From a bacterium (GTDB lineage Bacteria > Sysuimicrobiota > Sysuimicrobiia > Sysuimicrobiales > Segetimicrobiaceae): a stretch of DNA of 64,000 bases. Shown piece by piece: positions 44,375 to 55,500 of the stretch (the stretch's first letter is position 1; every line of letters starts with the position of its first letter). Made by a program: the position numbers and the translations under genes. The notes under the pieces are model-generated. The model had not been told where the DNA came from. It saw only the letters and a list, made by a program, of their open reading frames with translations, and did not search any database. The stretch is taken from contig DATGHU010000040.1 of assembly GCA_035307765.1 (NCBI GenBank), positions 34,983 to 98,982 on the forward strand. The letters are read 5' to 3'.

Positions 44375-46033
44375 GTGTCCACCCCCCCACCGACCCCCGC
44401 TCGGCTGCTCGCGCAGCTGACCGAAGAATATCTCACCGCCTTATTCGAAGCCCAGCCGACGACGGCCGCAGCGCTGGGGCTCCACGAATACGACGGCCGG
44501 ATCCAGGACTTCCGAGAGCCGACCCAAGCCCGGCGGATTTCCGCCCTGCGGAGCTTCCGCGACCGCGTGTCCGGACTGAACCCGCTGGCGCTGGATTCCG
44601 ACGATGTACACGACCGTGCGCTTGTCGCGCTGGCGGTCGACGAGGAAATGTTTGAGCTGGAGGCCCTCCGCGAGTTCGAGCGCAATCCCATTGCTTTCTC
44701 CGGCCCCCTCGATCTCAGCGGCTACATCAAGCGCGACTACGCGCCGCTGGCCAAACGCGTTGGCTCGCTTTGCGAGCACCTCAGACAAATCCCAGATTAC
44801 CTCGCGGTCGCCAAAGAAACACTTCGGGAGCCCATCCCCCTCCCTTTCCTCGAAACTGCCCTTGAAGTATACGCCGGCATCATCCAATTCCAGGAGCGAG
44901 AGTTGGTGCAGGCGGTCCGCCCCATCGGGGGTGGATCGCTGTGGGAAAAGTTCAAGCGCGCCAACGCGGACGCGCTCGCCGCCTTCCGCCGGTTCATGGA
45001 GTACCTGGAGCACGAGGGACGCGCGAACGCGGTGGACACCTTCGCCATCGGCGAAGCGCACATCCGGACGATGCTTCGGGTGGGGGAAATGGTGGACCTC
45101 CCCGTCGAGCGCCTCCTTGAGATCGGACGCGAAGATCTCAGGCACAACCAGGCTCTGCTGCGCGAGGCGGCCGCGCAGATCGACCCAGCAGCCGCGGTCC
45201 GCGCCGTGATGATCCGGCAGGCCGAGGACCACCCTTCGGCCGACCGCCTCATCCCCGAGGCGGAGCACGTCCTGGATGAGCTCCGGCGATTTGTGGAGAC
45301 CCACGCCCTGATCTCCATGCCCCCCGCGGGGCGGTGCCGCGTCGAAGAAACCCCTCCCTTCGCTCGCTGGGCGTTTGCGATGATGGATACGTCAGGGCCC
45401 TTCGAAAGCACGGGTGAATCCTTCTACTATCTCACCCCGCCCGAACCGGGGTGGACCTCCGCGCAGAAGGAAGAGTGGTTGCGAAAGTTCGATTATGCGA
45501 CCCTGCGGGACGTGGGCATCCACGAAGTCTATCCAGGGCATTACGTGCACTTCCTCAAGATGAAAGAGGTGCCGCGGCCTCTGCGGCGGGTGCTCACCAG
45601 CTATTCATTCGTCGAAGGGTGGGCGCACTACTGTGAGGAGATGATGCTCGAGGCGGGGTATGGGGCACGAAATCCCCGCCTTCGCATCGCCCAACTCTCG
45701 GAAGCGCTTCTCCGGAATGTCAGATTCCTTGCCGCCCTGGAGATGCACACGCGGGGCATGTCGACGAACGCCGCAGCATGGATGTTCGTCACCGAGGCTT
45801 ATATGGATCCCTTGCCCGCGGAGCGGGAAGCGGTGCGCGGGACGTTCGATCCCGGGTATCTGAATTACACGCTCGGGAAATTGATGATCCGCAAGCTTCG
45901 GGACGACCTGCGCCGTCAGGAAGGCGCCGGGTTTTCTCTCCGGAACTTTCACGACAGACTTCTGGCCTTGGGTGCCCCCCCCATTCCCCTGGCGCGGCGG
46001 CAGCTCCTGGGATCGGACGCCGCCGCCTTGTAG
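44375..46033 (+). CDS. DUF885-family zinc peptidase-like protein
   Basis: 552 residues from GTG 44375, with GGAG 8 bases upstream. The family-defining HEVYPGH zinc motif lies at about 383-389, with a downstream Glu in VEGWAHYCEE as the third ligand. The opening LTEEYLTALFEAQPTTAAALGLHEYDGR is typical of DUF885. These are large helical metallopeptidase-like proteins with little characterised substrate. No signal peptide is evident. A leftward gene follows convergently. Confidence 0.9.
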   Translation: MSTPPPTPARLLAQLTEEYLTALFEAQPTTAAALGLHEYDGRIQDFREPTQARRISALRSFRDRVSGLNPLALDSDDVHDRALVALAVDEEMFELEALREFERNPIAFSGPLDLSGYIKRDYAPLAKRVGSLCEHLRQIPDYLAVAKETLREPIPLPFLETALEVYAGIIQFQERELVQAVRPIGGGSLWEKFKRANADALAAFRRFMEYLEHEGRANAVDTFAIGEAHIRTMLRVGEMVDLPVERLLEIGREDLRHNQALLREAAAQIDPAAAVRAVMIRQAEDHPSADRLIPEAEHVLDELRRFVETHALISMPPAGRCRVEETPPFARWAFAMMDTSGPFESTGESFYYLTPPEPGWTSAQKEEWLRKFDYATLRDVGIHEVYPGHYVHFLKMKEVPRPLRRVLTSYSFVEGWAHYCEEMMLEAGYGARNPRLRIAQLSEALLRNVRFLAALEMHTRGMSTNAAAWMFVTEAYMDPLPAEREAVRGTFDPGYLNYTLGKLMIRKLRDDLRRQEGAGFSLRNFHDRLLALGAPPIPLARRQLLGSDAAAL

Positions 46034-46040
46034 GTCCGGA

Positions 46041-46733
46041 TCAACTTCGCGGAGTCCCTCCGGCCGGAGGCGTCCCTCCCCCGGCCGCTCTTTCGGCCTT
46101 CATCGCCTCGGCCTTGGCTCTGGCGGCGGCGATCTTCTCGTCGCGGCTCATTTCGGCCTGTCCCGCCGGCTGGGCAGTTGGGGCCGCGGCGGCAGCCGGT
46201 GCGGCGGCAGGCGTTGCGCCGCCGGCGGCTGGTGCGGCCGGTTTGGCCGCGGGCGGTGCCGGGACCTTGGGGGGAATCTTCTGGCCGAGGAACTCCTGAC
46301 GCAGGTACTGGTCGACCGCGGTGTGGATCCGCTCACGCGCCTCCGCCTTGCCCGCCATCGCGTCCGCAACCCAAGCTTTGTCCACGCGGTACGAGACGAG
46401 GCGCTTCCCCTGGGCGAAGTGCACGAGGTAGTGGGCCATCGAGTCCTGCACCACCATGATCCGCACGTTCAGCTTGAGGGGGATCGAGATCTCGCTGACC
46501 AGATGGAACACCCATCGTTCTTTCTCGTCCATCGCCGTTGTCGCCAGCGTCTCCGACACGGTCCGGCCCGCCAGCGGATCCATCGGCCGGAGGCGCGCCC
46601 GCCCCAACTTCTTCCGGATGGCACTCAACGCTTCGTCCTTGACGTCGGCAAACGCGACGGCAACGGAAAACCCCCAGATGACGAGAATGGCGAAGGTGAG
46701 CGACCAATAGGTCAGAAACTTGCTCAGGGTCAT
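46041..46733 (-). CDS. Membrane-anchored protein with an Ala/Pro-rich tail
   Basis: 230 residues. One N-terminal helix (FLTYWSLTFAILVIWGFSVAVAFA) anchors it. A soluble domain (about 30-145, with KLNVRIMVVQDSMAHYLVHF) follows, then an Ala/Pro/Gly linker (PAPPAAKPAAPAAGG...) and a short charged tail (SRDEKIAAARAKAEAMK). It is downstream of the rdgB-rph cluster on the same strand, 64 bases away. No family was recognised. Confidence 0.7.
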   Translation of the reverse strand: MTLSKFLTYWSLTFAILVIWGFSVAVAFADVKDEALSAIRKKLGRARLRPMDPLAGRTVSETLATTAMDEKERWVFHLVSEISIPLKLNVRIMVVQDSMAHYLVHFAQGKRLVSYRVDKAWVADAMAGKAEARERIHTAVDQYLRQEFLGQKIPPKVPAPPAAKPAAPAAGGATPAAAPAAAAAPTAQPAGQAEMSRDEKIAAARAKAEAMKAERAAGGGTPPAGGTPRS

Positions 46734-46797
46734 CTATCTCCTTTCGCTGCGATCACGCGGTCGACACCGGACCTGCCCCTCAACGGCCCAGAGATAC

Positions 46798-47448
46798 TTA
46801 TTTGGCGCCCCGGGCCTGTCGATCCTTCCCCGCCAAGCGGAGGATCTCGATCAGGTACGGCTCCGCCAACCGGAGCGCGCGGCCGCGGTGGCTCAGGCGA
46901 TTCTTGACGTCCGGGGGGACCTCCGCCATCGTCCTAGGGTCCTCCTCCGGCACGAAGATCGGATCGTACCCGAACCCGCCGTTCCCCCGCGGATCGCGGG
47001 CGATGCGCCCCACACAGGTGCCTTCAAAGATCCTGACCGTGCCCGCCGGCAGCGCCACGGCGACCGCGGCCCGGTACCGCGCCGTCCGGTGGGCGTCCGG
47101 GGTCTCCCGCAGCAAGGCGAGGACCCGTGCGTTGCGGTCGGCGTCCGTCGCCTGCTCTCCGAGAAAGCGCGCGGAGTGAATCCCAGGGGCCCCCTCTAGC
47201 GCCTCGATCTCCACCCCGGAGTCATCGGCGAGCGCGACTTCCCCGGTAACCGCCGCCACCGTGAGGGCCTTGGCCCCGGCGTTATCGGCGTAGGTCTTCC
47301 CCTCCTCAGGGATTTCGCCGATCTGCGGGTAGTCAGCGAGCGAGCGCAAGACGATCGGCAGGTGAGCGAACACGGCGGCGATCTCCCGGACCTTGCCGGG
47401 GTTTCGGGTCGCCAGGACCAGGCACGGCCGGCGGTGCGCCCCGCTCAC
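46798..47448 (-). CDS. rdgB: Non-canonical purine NTP pyrophosphatase RdgB/HAM1
   Basis: 216 residues. Hydrolyses ITP, dITP and XTP to monophosphates, preventing misincorporation. Signatures: [11 protein letters not shown] near the N-terminus, [22 protein letters not shown] in the centre and [13 protein letters not shown] plus LSHRGRALR at the end. The start at 47448 overlaps the rph stop by 4 bases, so it is translated with rph. The usual length is about 200. Confidence 0.96.
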   Translation of the reverse strand: MSGAHRRPCLVLATRNPGKVREIAAVFAHLPIVLRSLADYPQIGEIPEEGKTYADNAGAKALTVAAVTGEVALADDSGVEIEALEGAPGIHSARFLGEQATDADRNARVLALLRETPDAHRTARYRAAVAVALPAGTVRIFEGTCVGRIARDPRGNGGFGYDPIFVPEEDPRTMAEVPPDVKNRLSHRGRALRLAEPYLIEILRLAGKDRQARGAK

Positions 47449-48179
47449 GGAGCGGTCAGGACGTCCGCGAGCACCTCACGCTGCTTGGCGATCAGGGTGA
47501 CGATGCCTCGCTCACCGAGGGCCATCAGGGCGCTCGCCTCCGCTTTGCTGAACGCCGCCCCCTCGCCGGTCCCTTGTATCTCGACGAACTTCCCGGATTC
47601 CGTCATGACGATGTTCATGTCCACCCGGGCGCGAGAGTCTTCAGCAAAGGTGAGGTCGAGAACCGGAGCCCCATCGATGATACCGACGCTGGTCGCGGCG
47701 AGGAACTCCCGCACGGGGAACTTGGAGACGGCGTTGGTGCGCTTGAGCAGCGTCAGGGCATCCATCAGCGCCACGAACGCGCCGGTGATCGACGCCGTGC
47801 GGGTGCCGCCGTCCGCCTGCAGCACATCGCAGTCGATCCAGATCGTCCGCTCACCGAGACGCTCGAGATCGACGACGGCGCGCAACGACCGGCCGATCAA
47901 TCGCTGGATCTCGTGGACCCTGCCGCCCACCTTTCCGGCCGTCGCATCGCGTGGACTCCGCTCGTGGGTCGACCGAGGCAGCATGCCGTATTCGGCGGTG
48001 AGCCAGCCCTGGCCGGCTCCCCGCAGCCAGGGAGGCACGCGCTCCTCGATGCTGGCCGTGCAGACGACGCGGGTGTCGCCCAATTCGATCAACACCGAGC
48101 CCTCCGCAAACTTGCTGAAGCGCCGCCGGAGAACGAGCGGCCGGAGCTCGTCCGGTTGGCGGCCATCACCGCGTGGCAC
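47445..48179 (-). CDS. rph: RNase PH
   Basis: 244 residues. Phosphorolytic 3'-5' exoribonuclease that trims tRNA 3' ends. Motifs: [55 protein letters not shown] shortened here to its core [12 protein letters not shown], and [20 protein letters not shown] with the conserved Asp. Usual length. It lies between the RNase-Z-like gene and rdgB and overlaps rdgB by 4 bases. Confidence 0.96.
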   Translation of the reverse strand: MPRGDGRQPDELRPLVLRRRFSKFAEGSVLIELGDTRVVCTASIEERVPPWLRGAGQGWLTAEYGMLPRSTHERSPRDATAGKVGGRVHEIQRLIGRSLRAVVDLERLGERTIWIDCDVLQADGGTRTASITGAFVALMDALTLLKRTNAVSKFPVREFLAATSVGIIDGAPVLDLTFAEDSRARVDMNIVMTESGKFVEIQGTGEGAAFSKAEASALMALGERGIVTLIAKQREVLADVLTAP

Positions 48180-48200
48180 AGCGGAGCTCCCTTCTCGACA

Positions 48201-48962
48201 TCAGATTGGGTAGCGGGCGTTCTCTTCTGCGATCAGGGCGCGAGTGTGAAGGATCTTCGCGGCGGCGCGCCGCTGCTCCTCCGGATCGAACTGCGGCGAG
48301 AAATGCGTGAGCACCAGACGTTCCACCCCGGCACGCGACGCGAGTTCGGCGGCCTGCGTCGCGGTCATATGTCCCACCTGGGCGGCGAGGCCGGCGTGGG
48401 AGTCGGGAAAGGTCGCCTCGCAGAGCAGCAGGTTCGCCCCGCGGGCGAGCGCTTCCAGGGCCGCCGTCGGCGAGGAGTCTGCGGAGTAGACGAACGTGCG
48501 ACCGGCGCACTCGATCCGCACGGCCAGGCAGTAAACGGGATGTGCGGTCCGGGCGAAGGTCAGCCGCAGCGGGCCTACGGACTCGACCGAGGTCTCGGTG
48601 ATCGGACGAAAGACGAACGTGCCGCGAAACCGTGCCACCGACTCCGGACCCCGCAGTATCCGCACCAGCAACTCTGCGGCGTCATCGGGAGCGTAGACCG
48701 GCAGCGGCGGGCGCTTCGGGTCCACCCGCTGCCACTCGTAGGCATCGCGGAGTGGATAGATCGACAGAATATGGTCCACGTGCAGGTGACTGAGCACCAG
48801 GGCGTCCAGGTCGTGGGCCTCACAGTGCTGGCGCAGACGAGCCACCGCCCCCGGCCCGCAGTCCAGCATCACGCGAGTTGAACCCTCCTGCACCAGGTAG
48901 CTGGGGCATGCACCGCCGGGGGCCGGGTAGGGAGACCACCGGCCAAGCACGATCAACTGCAT
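48201..48962 (-). CDS. Metallo-beta-lactamase-fold hydrolase (RNase Z-like)
   Basis: 253 residues. The zinc motif HLHVDH near residue 60 binds two metals; the second-site Asp is in YSADSS and the last His in LTHFSPQ. The overall pattern (LGRWSPYPAPGGACPSYLV, GHMTATQAAELASRAG) is that of RNase Z/ElaC-like phosphodiesterases, but shorter than true RNase Z. It is in the rph operon, consistent with RNA 3' processing. Substrate uncertain. It overlaps the amidase stop by one base. Confidence 0.88.
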   Translation of the reverse strand: MQLIVLGRWSPYPAPGGACPSYLVQEGSTRVMLDCGPGAVARLRQHCEAHDLDALVLSHLHVDHILSIYPLRDAYEWQRVDPKRPPLPVYAPDDAAELLVRILRGPESVARFRGTFVFRPITETSVESVGPLRLTFARTAHPVYCLAVRIECAGRTFVYSADSSPTAALEALARGANLLLCEATFPDSHAGLAAQVGHMTATQAAELASRAGVERLVLTHFSPQFDPEEQRRAAAKILHTRALIAEENARYPI

Positions 48963-50815
48963 CAGGGGACGAGGCTTGCGCTGCGGGATGCCAGGAAGCG
49001 AAGAATCGCCCGCGCGATGGCCTCGGCGATCCGCGTCTGAACCGCGGGGCGACGCAGCAACCGTTCCTCCACCGGGTTGCTGATGAACGCGGTCTCGACC
49101 AGCACGGAGGGCATCGGGGTCTTGACAATGACGTAGAAATCCGCGGTGCGAATCCCCCGGTCGGGCTCACCCAACGCTTGCACGACCTCACTCTGGATCA
49201 TCATCGCCAGAGCATGACTATCGGCGGTCCCGTAGTAGGTTTCCGTTCCTTCCTTCAGAGGGCTCTGACTGGCGTTCGCGTGGATGCTGACAAACACGAC
49301 CCCTCCTGCTCGCTGCGCGACATCCGGGCGGTCCTCCAGGGCGACGGTGCTGTCGTCGGTCCGGGTGAGGACCACACGGATCCCTTGCCGCGCCAGCCGC
49401 TGCTGCACCATCCGGCTGATCGCCAGGGTGACGGTCGACTCGCGCAGGCCGGTGGGGCCCACCGCCCCGCTGTCGGCGCCCCCGTGCCCGGGGTCGATGA
49501 TCACGGCCGGCCCTGGGGGTGCGGCCCTCGCGCCGTCGCCGAAGACGAGGTCGATGCGGCGGCCCTCGTCCGTCGTGCTCGCGGAGTAGTCGGACTGCCG
49601 GCGCAGGTTGATCATGATCCGCGCGAGGTTTGGCGCGGTGTGCAGTTGCTCGACGACCACGTTCCGGATGGTGCTGCTCCCCACCTCGAGATCTTGACGC
49701 CGCGGCATGAAGACCGCCCCAGGGAGGTCGATCGCCAGCCGGGACGGGTACACGAACTGTTTGACCTGATATACCGCCGGCTGAGAGGCGATGATCGTCA
49801 AATGACCGGTGCCGCTCTGGATATCGTAGGTCACCGCTTGAAGATGGAACGCGCCTGGAGCGTCCGCAAACGGTGGGAGCGGGGGCGGCGCCAGCGGCTC
49901 CGCCGGCACCGCGGTTGGGTGTTCGACGGGGACGTCGCGGATGGCGACGTCGGGGGACACCGCCGGCGCGCTTCGATCGTCCCGCTCCGGGTGCGTCTCC
50001 GCCTCGACGCCCGCGGGCGCAGGCTGACTGTCGAGCTCGGGTTCGGGGGGCAACGCCCCCTCCGCGGGCGGGGTCCGGGCAGCGGGAATCGCGTCGCCGA
50101 TCGTCACCGTGACGGCTCCGGGAGCGACGGCGATCCGATACGGAACGCGGCGGGTAAGATCGAACACGACCCGCGTGACAAATGGTCGAACCTGAAACTG
50201 GCCGTGGCGCACGCGGACAACGTCCGCATCACCGACCGCGAGCACCGGCTTCTCGATGAGATCCGCAGAGTGACTGATATCCACCGCCAGCCGGTCGGGC
50301 GCATCCAGCAGGTGGGCGTCGGCGCCCACCGGTCCAGATGTGGCGATCACAAAGGTCAGGACGCCGTCGTGCCGGCCCCACGTCACGCCGGTCGTTTGGG
50401 AAAGGGCCTCGACGCGGCCCTCCCCTTCTTTCACGTACGCCCCCATCGCCCGCAGCACCGCCGCGGCGGGCACGACCACGACATCGCCTTTGAGCACTGG
50501 GGCGGTGGGAAGCTCCACCCGCTCCGCGCCCACCAGCGCCTCGGCCTCCCCGATGCTCAGGCGCACCGCCAACCCCGCCGCGGACGTCACCGTGGCGGTA
50601 TGGGCGTCTCGATCCCAGACCATCGTGGCGCCGAACGACGCGGCCAGCGGCGCCAGCGGGGCCATCACCGCGCCGTGCTGAAGTGCGAGTGGAGCGGAAA
50701 ATGCGACCACCCGATCGTTGACCGTGACCTGGGGGAAGCCGTTCTCCGCCGAGCCCGGGTTGGACCAGAGCGCAAGAATCACGGCGATCGTCGCCGCGGC
50801 GGACAACAGCTTCAT
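48962..50815 (-). CDS. AMIN-domain N-acetylmuramoyl-L-alanine amidase
   Basis: 617 residues from ATG 50815 (MKLLSAAATIAVILALWSN, signal peptide); an in-frame GTG at 50845 is less likely. After a copper-amine-oxidase-N-like domain (about 25-110) come two AMIN-like beta domains (about 125-230 and 320-420), separated by a Pro-rich linker. The C-terminal Amidase_3 domain (about 435-610) has zinc ligands in IIDPGHGGADSGA, GLRESTVTLAI, VSIHANAS and VLVETAFIS. The enzyme cleaves the amide linking peptide to glycan in peptidoglycan. It heads the operon with the RNA genes. Confidence 0.93.
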   Translation of the reverse strand: MKLLSAAATIAVILALWSNPGSAENGFPQVTVNDRVVAFSAPLALQHGAVMAPLAPLAASFGATMVWDRDAHTATVTSAAGLAVRLSIGEAEALVGAERVELPTAPVLKGDVVVVPAAAVLRAMGAYVKEGEGRVEALSQTTGVTWGRHDGVLTFVIATSGPVGADAHLLDAPDRLAVDISHSADLIEKPVLAVGDADVVRVRHGQFQVRPFVTRVVFDLTRRVPYRIAVAPGAVTVTIGDAIPAARTPPAEGALPPEPELDSQPAPAGVEAETHPERDDRSAPAVSPDVAIRDVPVEHPTAVPAEPLAPPPLPPFADAPGAFHLQAVTYDIQSGTGHLTIIASQPAVYQVKQFVYPSRLAIDLPGAVFMPRRQDLEVGSSTIRNVVVEQLHTAPNLARIMINLRRQSDYSASTTDEGRRIDLVFGDGARAAPPGPAVIIDPGHGGADSGAVGPTGLRESTVTLAISRMVQQRLARQGIRVVLTRTDDSTVALEDRPDVAQRAGGVVFVSIHANASQSPLKEGTETYYGTADSHALAMMIQSEVVQALGEPDRGIRTADFYVIVKTPMPSVLVETAFISNPVEERLLRRPAVQTRIAEAIARAILRFLASRSASLVP

Positions 50816-50966
50816 GGAGACCTCCGATGCAGGGGGCACGCGCACCGCAACAGTGGGTGGCTATTCGAACCCAAACCCCGGGCTCCTGCCGACTCCCAAA
50901 CAACCGGCGGTCGGGGGAACGCTCCGACCCCGACCGCCGCTGTGAGGGAGAGCCGGCTTAGCCGGC

Positions 50967-52151
50967 CTACCGCTTCTGGGATTTGCGCACCGCCGAAGCC
51001 GCGGCTTGATTCCGATCGCCGTCGCGCGCCCCGTTGAGGACGAAGCGCTGATCGAGCGCCTTCAGCCGCTCCATAATGCCGCCGTACTCGAGTTCTTCCA
51101 TGCCGAGCATCGCCGGGTTGAAGAACCCCTGCGAGCGGATCTCGGCGCCCTTCCGGACCGCCTGCTCCAGGAACACCTCCCACACTGGGTTCTTGAACAG
51201 GTCGATCGGGCCGGTCAACACCCCATCCCGAATGGAGTAGCCCGCCGCCGACACCATCGGCAGACAGTAAAAGATGCTCGAGTCCGTGTTGAGCGGGACG
51301 GGGGCCAGCGGCATGTTGTGGCTTCCGCGGCAGTCGCCGGCGACATAGGGAATCTTGCTGAACGCCAGCCCGAACTCCTCGGTCGCGGGGAAAATTTTCT
51401 GGGTGCGCACGATGGCGACCGGATCGTCTTTCCCCACGTACCGACCGGCGATGTGCTTGAGCCGGGTCGTGCTGAGGGCGACCGCCTGCTCGTTTGGATG
51501 GGCGCGGGAGTGAATGCTCTTCACGACAAACCGGCCGGTGTCGCGCAGAAGCGCGGCGAGATCGTAGAGATCCTCCGGAGCCTTCAGGGTAATCTCCCGC
51601 TCCGCTTCCGTATGGTTGACGTCCACAACGGTGAACGTGAACCCTTTGCCGACATCCGGGCTCAGCAGGAGCCCGCCACAATACATCGGATCGCAGAACG
51701 TGAGGTAGAGCAGGAGGTTAAAAGCACCGGGCTCGGTCTTGTCGGCGGTGAGGACCATAAACGGCTCCGCCGGTCGCTCGACGATCTCTACCTCTGCAAC
51801 CCCCGGCCCCATCCCCTGGATATTGCCGGAGAACTCGCTCTTCAGGATGTCCTGCTTGGCGCCGTACAACCCCTGCCGCTCCGCGACGGAGCCCGCCTCC
51901 ATGAAGATGTCGTAGGCCAGCCGGTGGACCGCTTCGGCCTCGACCCCGTGGCGGTGAGTCATCAACACGCAAATGTCGTCGCCGGTATGGGTGACGCGAC
52001 AGTCAACCAGCAACTTGCCGCGCTGGGCCCCCGCCATCTCCGAGGCGACTTTAAGCATCTCGGGACTGGGTTGGGTATGCCCGGCGATACTCCCCACATC
52101 CGCCTTGATCGCCGTGATTGTTATCGGGGCTCGACCCGTGGACCCTGCCAT
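50967..52151 (-). CDS. fbp: Bifunctional fructose-1,6-bisphosphate aldolase/phosphatase (archaeal type)
   Basis: 394 residues. It condenses DHAP and G3P to FBP and dephosphorylates it to F6P, making gluconeogenesis one-way. The N-terminal ADVGSIAGH, VTHTGDDICVLMTH, the metal-binding Asp-rich segments and TFCDPMYCGGLL are all family features. The Schiff-base Lys and its Tyr fit GRYVGKDDP (Y238, K241), spaced as in the archaeal enzyme. This type is common in Archaea and early-branching bacteria, often autotrophs or thermophiles. Monocistronic, upstream of the amidase operon. Confidence 0.95.
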   Translation of the reverse strand: MAGSTGRAPITITAIKADVGSIAGHTQPSPEMLKVASEMAGAQRGKLLVDCRVTHTGDDICVLMTHRHGVEAEAVHRLAYDIFMEAGSVAERQGLYGAKQDILKSEFSGNIQGMGPGVAEVEIVERPAEPFMVLTADKTEPGAFNLLLYLTFCDPMYCGGLLLSPDVGKGFTFTVVDVNHTEAEREITLKAPEDLYDLAALLRDTGRFVVKSIHSRAHPNEQAVALSTTRLKHIAGRYVGKDDPVAIVRTQKIFPATEEFGLAFSKIPYVAGDCRGSHNMPLAPVPLNTDSSIFYCLPMVSAAGYSIRDGVLTGPIDLFKNPVWEVFLEQAVRKGAEIRSQGFFNPAMLGMEELEYGGIMERLKALDQRFVLNGARDGDRNQAAASAVRKSQKR

Positions 52152-52562
52152 CCCCGCACCTCCCCCACAGATACCTCAGTCACATCGGCAGAGGAACCCG
52201 ATCACTCCCATCTCTCTTCTATTATAGCTGGAAGATCCTCGATGGAATCCCTTGTCCAATTCTCTGGCGGGAGTGGGGCTCCTGCCGCTCCAAGCCTGCG
52301 CGATCCGAAGTGGAACCCCAAAGGACAAAGTGGCTTCCAAAGTTGACCCTGCTCGCGGTGTGGCCTTGGGGGAAAATGCAGTTGCAGTTTCCGATGAAGC
52401 CCGATGGTGATTGGGTGAACGGAGTGGCGCAAGTCCCAGTGGGGGTGTCAGACGAAGTTTTTTCTGTGGAGCCTTGAGGGAGTGGAGCACCGGTCGCCAG
52501 GGCGATGGCGCTCCACCCCCTCGATGTTCCTGCGGGAAATCTACTGCACGCCGCGGCGCTTG
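52152..52562. other. Intergenic stretch between fbp and the Gly/Asn repeat gene
   Basis: 411 bases, downstream of the leftward repeat gene and upstream of the leftward fbp. It must hold the fbp promoter. Nothing else was recognised; short frames lack support. Confidence 0.45.
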
Positions 52563-55500
52563 TTAGTTGTTGCCGCCACCATGACCCCCACTGCCGCCGT
52601 GCCCGCCGTTACCGCCGCCGCCCGAGTTGTTGTTACCGCCCGTGCCGCCATTGCTGCCGGAGCCCCCGTTGCCATTATGACTCCCACCCGCACCGGTTCC
52701 GCCGCTGCCAGATCCGTTGCCATTGCCGCTGCCCCCGTCGCCACCGTTCCCCCCACCGCCCCCGTTTCCCCCGCCTGAATTGCCGCTCCCCCCGTTACCG
52801 CCGTTGCCGGCATTTCCGCCGTTGCCGTTGTCGTTTCCGCCTGTCCCCGTGCCTTTGATACCGGTACCGTTCCCGTTTCCGTCGCCGCCCGCGCCACCGT
52901 TCCCGCCAGGGCCGCCTTTGCCGGCCCCGACCCCGTTGAGGGAGTCGCCGGCGTTCGCCGTGTTGCCGTTTCCGCCGTTCCCACCATTCCCACCTGTCCC
53001 GCCGTCCCCGTTGTTACTCCCGCCCGTACCCATGCCGTTCGTGCCCGTGCCGTTCCCGTTGTCGTTCCCGCCGTTACCGCCACTTCCCCCACCGCCGCCC
53101 TGACCAGCACCGGCACCGTTGGGGGAGGTGCCGGTGCTCGCCGTGTTGCCATTGCCACCTGCGCCACCGTTGCCACCCGCCCCGCCGTTCCCGTTGTTGG
53201 TTCCGCCCGTGCCTGTGCCGTTGGTGCCGGTGCCGCTCCCGTTGTTGTTGCCGCCGTTGCCACCATTGCCCCCGTTGCGGCCCTGACCGGCACCGGCCCC
53301 GCCAGAGAGCGGGGAGTTGTTGGCAATCGACGTGTTGTTATTTCCGCCGTTCCCGTCGTTCCCGGCGGTGCCGCCGTTGCCATTGTTGCTCCCGCCCGTG
53401 CCTGTGCCGTTGGTACCCGTGCCGTTCCCGTTGTTGCTGCCCCCGTTACCGCCCGCAGGGCCCTGCGCTCCGCCGTTGCCGCCATTACCTGCGCCAGCCC
53501 CACCCGGGGCAGCCACGCTGGCCACCGTGTTGCTATTGCCTCCATTGCCGCCGTTGCCCCCCGCACCGCCGTTGCCGTTGTTGTTCCCGCCGGTCCCCGT
53601 GCCACCGTTCAGGCCGGTGCCGTTCCCGTTGTTGCTGCCCCCGCTCCCACCACTGCCGCCGACACGTCCCTGACCAGCCCCCGAGCCGCCAAGGGGATTC
53701 GAGGCGTTGCTGTCGCTTCCCACGTTGTTATTGCCGCCATTGCCACCGTTCCCGCCCGCGGCGCCGTTACCATTGTTGCTGCCACCACTGCCCGTACCAT
53801 TGGTCCCGGTACCGTTCCCGTTGTTGCTGCCCCCGCTCCCACCACTGCCGCCGCCAAAGGCGCCGTTCCCCGCGAAGGCCCCGCCGGCGGAATTCACTGC
53901 GCTCGCCGTGTTGTTATTGCCGCCATCGCCGCCGTTGCCACCAGCCCCACCGTTGCCGTTGCTGCTGCCACCCGTGCCCGTGCCGTTGATCCCGGTACCG
54001 TTCCCGTTATTGTTGCCACCACTACCACCGGCACCGCCGCCACTTCCTCTACCGGACCCGGCAACCGAGTTTCCGACGGCATCCGCGATGTTACTGTTGC
54101 CGCCGGTGCCACCGTTGCCCCCATTGCCGCCGTTTCCGTTACTGTTCCCGCCCGTCCCTGTGCCCGTGCCGTTGCCCCCGTTGCCGGAATTGTTAAGTTT
54201 CTCGTTGCCGCCGCTTCCGCCAGTACCGGTGCCAATGCCATCACCGTTAGTGCCGCCGCCGGTTCCGCCGGCCCCGCCGCTGCCCCCATTCCCGGCAATC
54301 GCATTCGCAAATGATCCACCCGTGCCTGTTGCAGTTGCGCTGTTGCTGCTGCCGCCGCTTCCGCTGTTACCCCCGTTGCCGCCATTCCCGTTATTATTGC
54401 CGCCCGTACCAATCCCTATGCCATTGCCCCCGTTCCCGGAATTAGTGCCGTTCTCGTTGCCACCGCTGCCCCCTATCCCGGTACCGATGCCATTCCCGTT
54501 GTTGTTGCCGCCATTCCCCGCAACCCCGCTCCGCTGGCTGTTCCCGGCCTCGGCATTGGCAAAGGAGGAATTGCCGATGGTGTCGGCCGATGCGGTGTTG
54601 CTGTTCCCGCCGTGCCCGGTATTGCCCCCGTTACCGCCGTTCCCGTTGTTATTCCCGCCCGTTCCGGTACCCGTGCCATTTCCACCGTTACCGGAATTGT
54701 TGACGTTCTCGTTGCCGCCGTTGCCGCCGGTACCGGAGCCGGTGCCGTTCCCGTTGTGTGTCCCTCCGTTACCCCCACTGGGCGCAAAGCCATCGCTGCC
54801 GCCGGCAGCGCGGTAGCTATCGCCGGCATCGGTCGTGCTGTTTACGCCCGAGTGCGAGGTGTTGCTGTTCCCGCCGCCCCCGTTGTTGCCCCCGTTGCCG
54901 CCGTTCCCGTTGTTGCTGCCGCCGGTTGATGTCGCCGTGCCGGTTCCACCGTGACCGGAATTGCTTACGTTCTCGTCACCGCCCCGGCCGCCCGTGCCGC
55001 TGCCGACATTGCCGGGGTTGCCGGTCCCGTTGACATCACCGGCGCTCCCACCGTTGCCCCCACGAAAGCCATTGCCGGCGTCCGCTTCGCTGTATTGGCC
55101 CTGCTGCACGTCGCTTGATTGCGCACTGTTGCTGCTCCCGCCGTTGCCGCCATTGCCCCCCTTGCCACCGTTCCCGTTATTGGAGCCGCCCTTCGCCGTG
55201 CCCGTGCCGGCGCCCCCGCTGCCGGAGTTACCGGTGTTCTCGTTGCCGCCTGCACCACCTACACCAATCCCGCTGGCGTTCCCGTTTCCAAAGCTCCCGC
55301 TGCCGCCGCTCCCGCCGCCGAACCCGCTCCCGGCGTCACTTTCCGTCCCCACAGGAAACCCACCGCTCTGCCCGCTCCCGGTCGCCGCACTGTTTGCGCT
55401 CCCACCGTTGCCGCCGCTGCCCCCGTTGCCGCCGTTCCCGTTGTTGCCGCCGGCTGTGGCGGTGCCGGCCCCGGCACCACCGTTCCCGGAACTGTTGGTG

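Noticed and set aside
53707..54816. Pro/Leu-rich open frames on the + strand antisense to the Gly/Asn gene
   Set aside because: They are the reverse reading of Gly/Asn codons and lack ribosome sites and signals.
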